DNA from: Chiridota heheva | Lineage: Eukaryota; Echinodermata; Holothuroidea; Apodida; Chiridotidae | Direction of reading: 5' to 3' | DNA length: 64,000 bases | NCBI GenBank assembly: GCA_020152595.1 | Contig: JAIGNY010004038.1 | Span: 18,501-82,500, forward strand | Part shown: piece by piece, positions 1 through 12,300 of the stretch | Layout: every line of letters starts with the position of its first letter | Numbering within the stretch: position 1 is the first letter of the stretch | The notes under the pieces: generated by a model | The model's database searches: none | Told to the model about the DNA's origin: nothing | Seen by the model: only the letters and a program-made list of their open reading frames with translations | Program-made: the position numbers and the translations under genes

Positions 1-216
1 CTAACAACGTTTCCTCCATCAGTTGCAGCTGATTAGTTGGGTAACAAAGGGAAACTCTCCCTCCCCCTCCCAGTTGATTGGTTGAAGTACTGAAAGTAAT
101 CCTGTTTGGAAATAGGTGAAACCTGTGTGGAAAGGTCTATAGCATATGAACTTGAAATTTTGCCCTAAATTTATCTGCAATTTTTTATGGACCTCTTTTC
201 CTTGATTCTTTTTCAG

Positions 217-346
217 AAATTATATGATAGAATATTCAATCGGACAAAAAGTCGGTACCTCTCAGACTCATCTCATTATTTGGCAGGATGTGTTGGGATC
301 ATATTTGCCTTGCTGTCATTTTCACGAACCGGGCTTCTCTTCTATG
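217..346 (+). CDS. ALG9: ALG9 exon 1 of window
   Basis: The acceptor is a T-rich tract ending in tttcag at 216 and the donor is gtgagt at 347. The exon encodes 43 residues plus one base (phase 1). It begins KLYDRIFNRTK and ends in a hydrophobic stretch with LLSFSRTGLLFY, which matches the last luminal/membrane part of ALG9 before the conserved GYH block. The split glycine codon is completed by the exon at 6477, or by the degenerate copy at 1890. Confidence 0.9.
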
Positions 347-3300
347 GTGAGTTTTCATTAAATACCTGTGAACTTACTGAATGTTAATTCTATATTTTCG
401 TGAATATTCATGAGTAGTAAGAGCTTAATGCGAAAGTTTTAAGTTTCTATTTTCACCCAATTGTTTGCCCAGATTTCTTTCCTTTGGTATTTTTTGACAT
501 TGATGAGGCAGGTACATGGTTGTATCAAAAGTGTCTAGCTCAAAGATACAGACTCTCACCTAAGAATGAAACTCTGTATCTTTGGGTTATAAGCTTGACT
601 TTCTACCACTGATCCATTGCTAAAGTACTTAGGAAATATTCTTAATCCAGTGCTTGAAATTAGCATTGACTAGCCCATCAGGCCTCATTGCCCCACTTCT
701 CACTAACCAGACGAGCTCTGTTTTCTTTCCTTCTGACTTAGTGTAAAATCATTCAATCCTCAAATATAACTTTAATACTGCGATCACAACATCAAGCAAA
801 CTGCAATAAACAAGTACTTTGTAATGTTTCTAGTGTATTCAAAACAAACACTGAAACAGAACATTTGCATGTATATATAAAATAACCAGCTGCACTATTT
901 CAGTGCAGTACGTCTTCAGTTACAAATGCGTTGCTATGAATATGTATCACCAAAACAAACATTGTGTCTTCTTAATTAAACTATCAGTGCATCACTCAAA
1001 TTATCCGCTCAGGATCAATTTCCAACAATAAATCAACTATTCTCGGGCTTCTACCTGGAGCATCATTTCTTAACCAGTTCTCAGATAAGACTCCTAGTTT
1101 ATATCCAAACTTTTCATTTCATGCACGCTTAAGCCTAGCTGTATTGTTTACTGTGCACATGTACGGGCATCCTAGATGCACCCCTAAAACTACTCAGTCA
1201 AAACTTCAATCACTCAGATCGTCCTTGGTAACAACAAAACAGTTTTTGAAGGTTAATTAATTCAATTTGTTATGAAAAATAATCCTCCAACTTCATGCCA
1301 ATGTATGATTTATGTAATACTAGTTCCACTACAAATCACACATTTACATTACACATTTACTTGGTTGGGAATGCGACCTGAGGTCATTAGACCACATAGC
1401 AACAGTGCGCATTCACCCTGCATTGGAGTGAAAACAAAGCGGTCGGCTGTGTTTGTTTACATGCCATACGTAGCGCACACAGTATATGCATACGGACTTG
1501 CTCACGTGTATTGCACAAAGGTTTGTTTTCTCTAGCAAATGTCGTCTTCTCCCGGATGTGACTTGGCACCGACCATGTGATTAGGAAGCTCGCCATAAGG
1601 GCAAGGAGGAGGGGGGGGGAATTTGGAACCCTGAAGTTTTGCTATTTAAAAAAAAGATACTGAATTATTAAACCATGCTGGATTTGTGTGTAATGAAAAG
1701 GATCTTCTTTTTTCTCCCAAACCTTGTTCTTACAGCCACGTATGCCTTCTGAGATACTGAACACTCAAATAGATATCTGCATTTTTGACTTGCCCGATAG
1801 GCCCGATTCATTGAAATTGTGCTAGCCTGTATGCAAAATCATCTAGCCCCTGGTTACTGTAAATTTTGCTTTAAATCATTTCTCTCTAGGTAACCATGCA
1901 CCTCTGGATCTCTACCCTCAGCTCCACTCTATCGGAGATAATCTCACACCCTCCCACCGGAAACATCAGTCAATGTTTTGTGTTGGCAAAGAGAACCCAT
2001 AATTTTTATAACCAAAAGTAGATGACTTGTCTGTGGTGGTGTGTTGACTTGTTTGTGGTGGTGTGATGACTTGTCGGTGTGATGACTTGTCTGTGGTGGT
2101 GTGATGACTTGTCTGTGGTGGTGTGATGACTTGTTTGTGGTGGTGTGATGACTTGTCGGTGTGATGACTTGTCTGTGGTGGTGTGATGACTTGTCTGTGG
2201 TGGTGTGATGACTTGTCTGTGGTGGTGTGATGACTTGTGTGTGGTGGTGTGATGACTTGTTTGTGGTGGTGTGATGACTTGTCGGTGTGATGACTTGTCT
2301 GTGGTGGTGCGATGACTTGTCTGTGGTGGTGTGATGACTTGTTTGTGGTGGTGTGATGACTTGTCGGTGTGATGACTTGTCTGTGGTGGTGTGATGACTT
2401 GTGTGTGGTGGTGTGATGACTTGTTTGTGGTGGTGTGATGACTTGTCGGTGGTGGTGTGATGACTTGTCTGTGGTGGTGTGATGACTTGTCTGTGGTGGT
2501 GTGATGACTTGTTTGTGGTGGTGTGATGACTTGTCGGTGGTGGTGTGATGACTTGTTTGTGGTGGTGTGATGACTTGTCGGTGTGATGACTTGTCTGTGG
2601 TGGTGTGATGACTTGTGTGTGGTGGTGTGATGACTTGTCTGTGGTGGTGTGATGACTTGTCTGTGGTGGTGTGATGACTTGTGTGTGGTGGTGTGATGAC
2701 TTGTCTGTGGTGGTGTGATGACTTGTTTGTGGTGGTGTGATGACTTGTCGGTGGTGGTGTGATGACTTGTTTGTGGTGGTGTGATGACTTGTGTGTGGTG
2801 GTGTGATGACTTGTGTGTGGTGGTGTGATGACTTGTTTGTGGTGGTGTGATGACTTGTCGGTGTGATGACTTGTCTGTGGTGGTGTGATGACTTGTCTGT
2901 GGTGGTGTGATGACTTGTTTGTGGTGGTGTGATGACTTGTCGGTGGTGGTGTGATGACTTGTCTGTGGTGGTGTGATGACTTGTGTGTGGTGGTGTGATG
3001 ACTTGTCGGTGGTGGTGTGATGACTTGTCTGTGGTGGTGTGATGACTTGTCTGTGGTGGTGTGATGACTTGTCTGTGGTGGTGTGATGACTTGTCTGTGG
3101 TGGTGTGATGACTTGTCTGTGGTGGTGTGATGACTTGTCTGTGGTGGTGTGATGACTTGTTTGTGGTGGTGTGATGACTTGTCGGTGGTGGTGTGATGAC
3201 TTGTCTGTGGTGGTGTGATGACTTGTGTGTGGTGGTGTGATGACTTGTCTGTGGTGGTGTGATGACTTGTCTGTGGTGGTGTGATGACTTGTCTGTGGTG

Positions 3301-6300
3301 GTGTGATGACTTGTCGGTGGTGGTGTGATGACTTGTCTGTGGTGGTGTGATGACTTGTGTGTGGTGGTGTGATGACTTGTCGGTGGTGGTGTGATGACTT
3401 GTCTGTGGTGGTGTGATGACTTGTCGGTGGTGGTGTGATGACTTGTCTGTGGTGGTGTGATGACTTGTCGGTGGTGGTGTGATGACTTGTCTGTGGTGGT
3501 GTGATGACTTGTCTGTGGTGGTGTGATGACTTGTCGGTGGTGGTGTGATGACTTGTCGGTGGTGGTGTGATGACTTGTCTGTGGTGGTGTGATGACTTGT
3601 GTGTGGTGGTGTGATGACTTGTCTGTGGTGGTGTGATGACTTGTTTGTGGTGGTGTGATGACTTGTGTGTGGTGGTGTGATGACTTGTGTGTGGTGGTGT
3701 GATGACTTGTCTGTGGTGGTGTGATGACTTGTGTGTGGTGGTGTGATGACTTGTGTGTGGTGGTGTGATGACTTGTGTGTGGTGGTGTGATGACTTGTCT
3801 GTGGTGGTGTGATGACTTGTGTGTGGTGGTGTGATGACTTGTGTGTGGTGGTGTGATGGCTTGTCTGTGGTGGTGTGATGACTTGTGTGGTGGTGTGATG
3901 ACTTGTGTGTGGTGGTGTGATGACTTGTCGGTGTGATGACTTGTCTGTGGTGGTGTGTTCCATATGTTTTGTCTTCTTGCATATGGTTTTAAGTGTTTCT
4001 AAAGATTTAACAGATGTATGAATGCTGAGAAATATTTGACTAGAGTAATGAATTATTGATTAAAACTACCCTGTAAATCAAATACAAAACTTTAGAATTA
4101 AATCCTTGACATTCTTTAAGCGATATGGACACCTAGACTTTGCCATGGACAGGACACCGTCCCATCGCAGGTTAACTCATTTTACAGCTGAATAGACTAA
4201 ATCAAGTGACAAAGTATAAGAATACAGTGCTTAACTTTGTCTGGAATTAAACCCAGTATCTTTAGAATATAATAATAATAACAACAACAACAACAACACA
4301 TTTTTATATAGCGCATTATACCAAACGGTCACAATGCGCTTTACATAAACAAATATAACATGAGAAACCCTTAAGATACAAACAGTAAGAGAACAAAAAA
4401 CCATACTTATAAAGATACAAGCAGGATAAAGTTACAAGGTCCAATGAGGGTAACTCATGAAAAGGTGTGTTTTCAATACACTCTTAAAAATATCTAAAGT
4501 AGGGGAATTTCTGATGTAGATTGGGAGAATGTTCCAGAGTTTGGGGGCTGCAGATTGAAAAGGCATATAAGCCTGGCTCTCTATCACTTTCAAAGTTAAA
4601 AAATAAAGATTTATTTCAAATGATACTTACCTTCTGTGCTATGTCAAGGTATAATCAAGAAGGGAAAAAAGAGCTGGTGAGAAGGCTAAAGAAATAATGT
4701 ATAACGAGTCTAGTTTCAGCGTTGTAGAACAACCACTGAAACAAGTGAGGGATTATGCCGTGGTGATGTCAGTATATACTGGGTGGTGTCAGAGAGAGTA
4801 GCTACAGTTTTAGGTTAGGTCTTATAAAGAGGTGAATCAGGTCATGTGACCAGATTGCATATTCATAGCATAGAAGGTAAGTATAATTTTCATAAATAGC
4901 CCCGCTACTCAAGCCCCGAGGGCTTATAGAGCCAGTGCTTCTACCCGTTGTCCATGGGGGCTCATAGAGCCAGTGCTTCTACCCGTTGTCCATTGGGGCT
5001 TATAGAGCCAGTGCTTCTACCCGTTGTCCATTGGGGCTTATAGAGCCAGTGCTTCTACCCGTTGTCCATGGGGGCTCATAGAGCCAGTGCTTCTACCCGT
5101 TGTCCATTGGGGCTTATAGAGCCAGTGCTTCTACCCGTTGTCCATTGGGGCTTATAGAGCCAGTGCTTCTACCGTTGTCCATGGGGGCTTATAGAGCCAG
5201 TGCTTCTACCCGTTGTCCATTGGGGCTTATAGAGCCAGTGCTTCTACCGTTGTCCATGGGGGCTTATAGAGCCAGTGCTTCTACCCGTTGTCCATTGGGG
5301 CTTATAGAGCCAGTGCTTCTACCCGTTGTCCATTGGGGCTTATAGAGCCAGTGCTTCTACCCGTTGTCCATGGGGGCTTATAGAGCCAGTGCTTCTACCC
5401 GTTGTCCATTGGGGCTTATAGAGCCAGTGCTTCTACCCGTTGTCCATGGGGGCTTATAGAGCCAGTGCTTCTACCCGTTGTCCATTGGGGCTTATAGAGC
5501 CAGTGCTTCTACCCGTTGTCCATTGGGGCTTATAGAGCCAGTGCTTCTACCCGTTGTCCATTGGGGCTTATAGAGCCAGTGCTTCTACCGTTGTCCATGG
5601 GGGCTTATAGAGCCAGTGCTTCTACCCGTTGTCCATTGGGGCTCATAGAGCCAGTGCTTCTACCCGTTGTCCATTGGGGCTTATAGAGCCAGTGCTTCTA
5701 CCCGTTGTCCATTGGGGCTTATAGAGCCAGTGCTTCTACCGTTGTCCATTGGGGCTTATAGAGCCAGTGCTTCTACCCGTTGTCCATTGGGGCTTATAGA
5801 GCCAGTGCTTCTACCCGTTGTCCATTGGGGCTTATAGAGCCAGTGCTTCTACCCGTTGTCCATTGGGGCTTATAGAGCCAGTGCTTCTACCCGTTGTCCA
5901 TGGGGGCTTATAGAGCCAGTGCTTCTACCCGTTGTCCATTGGGGCTTATAGAGCCAGTGCCTTTACCGTTGTCCATTGGGGCTTATAGAGCCAGTGCTTC
6001 TACCCGTTGTCCATTGGGGCTTATAGAGCCAGTGCTTCTACCGTTGTCCATGGGGGCTTATAGAGCCAGTGCTTCTACCCGTTGTCCATTGGGGCTTATA
6101 GAGCCAGTGCTTCTACCCGTTGTCCATTGGGGCTTATAGAGCCAGTGCTTCTACCCGTTGTCCATGGGGGCTTATAGAGCCAGTGCTTCTACCCGTTGTC
6201 CATGGGGACTTATAGAGCCAGTGCTTCTACCCGTTGTCCATGGTGCGAAGCAGATGAGAGTACTTGACTCCCCCGGATGGGACACCAGTCCATCACAGGT

Positions 6301-9300
6301 TTACTCCCAGCTGAAACTGGTATTCATTTCACAGCTAAGTGAAGTGGAGCAAATGGGATCAAGTGTCTTGCTCAAGGATACAGCACAGCACCGTGGCTGA
6401 GATTTAATCCCGGTACCTATTGAGTACTAGACATTCCAAAGTACATCTAATATATTCTGTAATCATTTCTCCCCAGGCTACCATGCACCCATGGATGTCT
6501 ACCCACAACTCCACGCTATCGCAGATAATCCAAAGATCCACACGCTCCCACCAGAAAAATCAATCAATGTTTGTGTTGGCAAAGAGTGGTACAGATTTCC
6601 AAATAGTTTCTTTCTTCCAGACAAGTGAGTACCTAAATTGTAGATTAGCGCTTATGATTGATCATTGGCAAGTGTTGAAATGTATAGCTATTTTTTTTTA
6701 ATGTTTTACTGTTCAGTAGAAATATGAAGTAATTAAGAAAGTTTAAAGTTCTCTTGCCGTTGATTTTGTGTTTGGGTTGAGCCAAATGCATTCATGAGCC
6801 TAATATTCCTCCGGATATGTCATCATCATTATGCCTCTGTTGTACATTCTACCAACCATCCACTGGTGTCTTGTTTGATTTGAAGAAACATGTTGATGTG
6901 GGGTGTCTTCTTAAGATAAAAGGCCTCACACTCCACAATTATATCATTTATTTCATTTCAATTATTTATTTGTTACTATTTGTAATTATGATACTGCGTG
7001 GTTGAAAACTAACTTAACAAAAAAAAATTATAATAGAAAAATACCCTTTTGAATGTAAGAAGTATTTATATCAGCTAGATTTGTTTCTTTTAGAGCAAAA
7101 TTCCCTGTCGTAGAACTCGTAATCCCCAAATAGGGGGAAGATTTTACCTTGGACATTAATATATATGAACCCACTTCCTGTACCTACATGTCAATCTTCT
7201 CTCTTTTTGCTTTCATTTTACAAGAATGATAATCCTAGTTTGTTTTCTTTTGTTAAGTTTAAAGGAATAATCCCATGGGTTTCTGTAAAAATGTTATTTG
7301 AAAGAGCATACTTTTAGGGCCAATTTGGTATAAAAATCAGGTTGATATAATATTCCGTTCAGGAGATATGGATTTGTAAAGGTTTCCCAAGTGCATATTA
7401 AGGTTTTTGTACAGTATGATGAATTCGTGTTTGCTGATGTCATAGAGAAAATTTCAATGCAAATGTTTATATATTTTGAATGTTAATTGGTTGTTTCTGT
7501 GTGATTAGAAACAATTTTCCAAAAGTTATTGAAGTAGGGTATATTTGGCAATGTATATAAATACCTAACATTCATCAATTTATTTTTCTAGCAAATTTTA
7601 CTGATAAAAAAGGATGATAGATTTTAATGAAATACATCAAGTTTGTGGGAGAATGTGTTGCTGTGATGTCATACTGAGCCTTTTCCTATTCGTTTATTGG
7701 CATTTTTTGTGAACCTTAAAATTTGAATATCTCCTGGTAGTAATAACATATCAACATGAATTTTGTACTAAATTGTTTCTAAAATTTTCTCTTTCTTATG
7801 AAAGGTTACGAAAAAACATGGGAATAATTCCTTTAATTCTTTAAAGAGAGATGATAATGATTTGTCCGGTATATTTGTCCGGTATATTTGTCCGGTATAT
7901 TTTGTCAATCACTTGCTTCCCATCTGTCAACCAAAATAAATTGATTGTTACTTCAAATCATAAATCGGGAAAACCCAAAATGATGGGGGCAAATTTGGGG
8001 AAGAAAATATTGTGCATGTGCTTTAGAACTTGTGGGGTGAAGTTGGTAGAACAGTGGTTAACTAGAAAGGTTAACAGATTCTAATTGATATGTTTATCTT
8101 TTATTTTTGGTTCCGATGCGATAGCATCAGGAACCTACTGTATGATGGTGTATGTGTGTAGGTATGTATGTATGTGTGTGTGTGACGGCCAGCTGTAAAC
8201 ACAATATCTCAAGAATGGTACAGTGGATTCATGTCATATGTGGTATACATGAGGCCCATGGTGCGTAGATGTGTCTTATTGGTTTTGGTGGTGATGCCAT
8301 TCATATTAATAAGTAGGCGGGGCTTAATGTAAAATTCTTCAAATATGATTAATGAGCAACCGTATGTTTGTTTTGCATCATACTTGCTATGATAATGTTG
8401 TTAATTATTATGCACATGTTGTCAATAGGTATGTCTATTTTATTGATCTGCATCATGCATGGTGGTGATGGCTTATGAATAAATATCCTGGAACAAATAT
8501 TTCATGATATGCAATGACATGACAGTTAATACAAAACTTGCAAATCAATCAGCTGATGAAGAAAAGCATGGGAACCACAAACATTTTGGTTCTGTTTACT
8601 TACATATATAGATTTGAAATGATAAATTATCATCCTATTTCATATGGCTTATTTTTGAGTTCTTGAATCAGTTTCTATCTTTTATTTGTCATACAGCTGG
8701 CATTTGCAGTTTATTCAATCAGAGTTTAAAGGTCAACTTCCGAAACCTTACGAATCAGGCCCTGATGCAACCAGAATCATTCCTCAAGATTTCAACGACT
8801 TGAATCTAGAAGAAACAAGTAGATATGTGAGTATGACATCCGTAGTGTGTGCATGCTTTGTTTTGTAAAATCTTGAGCCATGTAATCATTGTTTTTTATA
8901 TCTTTATTCCATAATTGCACATGTAAATATTTTATTGCATGTCCACAGACTGTAATTAGTTTTTTTGCTGTTATACTGTATGTCATACAGCTATGGTAAA
9001 ATCCTAATATAGTGAGTGGTACATTGCTGCATGGAGAATCTAAATTTGTCATCTAACCATGCATTCCTTATGTTTTTTATGTCTTTATTTCATGATTATA
9101 CATTTGAATATTTGACTGCTTGTCCACATACCTGTAATTAGTTTCTCTGCTGTTATTTGTCATACAGCATATGTGCATGATTCCACATACCTGTAATTAG
9201 TTTCTCTGCTGTTATTTGTCATACAGCATATGTGCATGATTCCACATACCTGTAATTTGTTTCTCCGCTGTTATTTGTCATACAACATATGTGCATGATT

Positions 9301-12300
9301 CCACATACCTGTAATTAGTTTCTCCGCTGTTATTTGTCATACAGCATATGTGCATGATTCCACATACCTGTAATTAGTTTCTCTGCTGTTATTTGTCATA
9401 CAGCATATGTGCATGATTCCACATACCTGTAATTAGTTTCTCTGCTGTTATTTGTCATACAGCATATGTGCATGATTCCACATACCTGTAATTAGTTTCT
9501 CTGCTGTTATTTGTCATACAGCATATGTGCATGACTCCACATACCTGTAATTTGTTTCTCTGCTGTTATTTGTCATACAGCATATGTGCATGATTCCACA
9601 TACCTGTAATTTGTTTCTCTGCTGTTATTTGTCATACAGCATATGTGCATGATTCCACATACCTGTAATTAGTTTCTCTGCTGTTATTTGTCATACAGCA
9701 TATGTGCATGACTCCACATACCTGTAATTAGTTTCTCTGCTGTTATTTGTCATACAGCATATGTGCATGATTCCACATACCTGTAATTTGTTTCTCTGCT
9801 GTTATTTGTCATACAGCATATGTGTATGATTCCACATACCTGTAATTAGTTTCTCTGCTGTTATTTGTAATACAGCATATGTGCATGACTCCACATACCT
9901 GTAATTTGTTTCTCCGCTGTTATTTGTCATACAGCATATGTGCATGATTCCACATACCTGTAATTTGTTTCTCTGCTGTTATTTGTCATACAGCATATGT
10001 GCATGATTCCACATACCTGTAATTTGTTTCTCTGCTGTTATTTGTCATACAGCATATGTGCATGATTCCACATACCTGTAATTTGTTTCTCTGCTGTTAT
10101 TTGTCATACAGCATATGTGCATGATTCCACATACCTGTAATTAGTTTCTCTGCTGTTATTTGTCATACAACATATGTGCATGATTCCACATACCTGTAAT
10201 TTGTTTCTCTGCTGTTATTTGTCATACAGCATATGTGCATGACTCCACATACCTGTAATTTGTTTCTCTGCTGTTATTTGTCATACAGCATATGTGCATG
10301 ATTCCACATACCTGTAATTAGTTTCTCTGCTGTTATTTGTCATACAGCATATGTGCATGATTCCACATACCTGTAATTTGTTTCTCTGCTGTTATTTGTC
10401 ATACAGCATATGTGCATGATTCCACATACCTGTAATTAGTTTCTCCGCTGTTATTTGTCATACAGCATATGTGCATGATTCCACATACCTGTAATTAGTT
10501 TCTCCGCTGTTATTTGTCATACAGCATATGTGCATGATTCCACATACCTGTAATTAGTTTCTCCGCTGTTATTTGTCATACAGCATATGTGCATGATTCC
10601 ACATACCTGTAATTTGTTTCTCCGCTGTTATTTGTCATACAGCATATGTGCATGATTCCACATACCTGTAATTAGTTTCTCTGCTGTTATTTGTCATACA
10701 GCATATGTGCATGACTCCACATACCTGTAATTTGTTTCTCCGCTGTTATTTGTCATACAGCATATGTGCATGACTCCACATACCTGTAATTTGTTTCTCC
10801 GCTGTTATTTGTCATACAGCATATGTGCATGATTCCACATACCTGTAATTTGTTTCTCCGCTGTTATTTGTCATACAGCATATGTGCATGATTCCACATA
10901 CCTGTAATTTGTTTCTCCGCTGTTATTTGTCATACAGCATATGTGCATGATTCCACATACCTGTAATTTGTTTCTCCGCTGTTATTTGTCATACAGCATA
11001 TGTGCATGATTCCACATACCTGTAATTTGTTTCTCTGCTGTTATTTGTCATACAGCATATGTACATGACTCCACATACCTGTAATTTGTTTCTCTGCTGT
11101 TATTTGTCATACAGCATATGTGCATGATTCCACATACCTGTAATTAGTTTCTCTGCTGTTATTTGTCATACAGCATATGTGCATGATTCCACATACCTGT
11201 AATTTGTTTCTCTGCTGTTATTTGTCATACAGCATATGTGCATGATTCCACATACCTGTAATTAGTTTCTCCGCTGTTATTTGTCATACAGCATATGTGC
11301 ATGATTCCACATACCTGTAATTAGTTTCTCTGCTGTTATTTGTCATACAGCATATGTGCATGATTCCACATACCTGTAATTAGTTTCTCCGCTGTTATTT
11401 GTCATACAGCATATGTGCATGATTCCACATACCTGTAATTTGTTTCTCCGCTGTTATTTGTCATACAGCATATGTGCATGATTCCACATACCTGTAATTT
11501 GTTTCTCCGCTGTTATTTGTCATACAGCATATGTGCATGATTCCACATACCTGTAATTTGTTTCTCCGCTGTTATTTGTCATACAGCATATGTGCATGAT
11601 TCCACATACCTGTAATTAGTTTCTCCGCTGTTATTTGTCATACAGCATATGTGCATGACTCCACATACCTGTAATTTGTTTCTCCGCTGTTATTTGTCAT
11701 ACAGCATATGTGCATGACTCCACATACCTGTAATTTGTTTCTCCGCTGTTATTTGTCATACAGCATATGTGCATGATTCCACATACCTGTAATTTGTTTC
11801 TCCGCTGTTATTTGTCATACAGCATATGTGCATGATTCCACATACCTGTAATTTGTTTCTCCGCTGTTATTTGTCATACAGCATATGTGCATGATTCCAC
11901 ATACCTGTAATTTGTTTCTCCGCTGTTATTTGTCATACAGCATATGTGCATGATTCCACATACCTGTAATTTGTTTCTCCGCTGTTATTTGTCATACAGC
12001 ATATGTGCATGATTCCACATACCTGTAATTTGTTTCTCCGCTGTTATTTGTCATACAGCATATGTGCATGATTCCACATACCTGTAATTTGTTTCTCTGC
12101 TGTTATTTGTCATACAGCATATGTGCATGATTCCACATACCTGTAATTTGTTTCTCTGCTGTTATTTGTCATACAGCATATGTGCATGATTCCACATACC
12201 TGTAATTAGTTTCTCCGCTGTTATTTGTCATACAGCATATGTGCATGATTCCACATACCTGTAATTTGTTTCTCCGCTGTTATTTGTCATACAGCATATG

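Noticed and set aside
1966-3982. Minus-strand open frames of about 660 codons rich in His, Thr, Ser
   Set aside because: They are translations of the 22-bp tandem array. Two frames are open at once and nothing outside the repeat is conserved.
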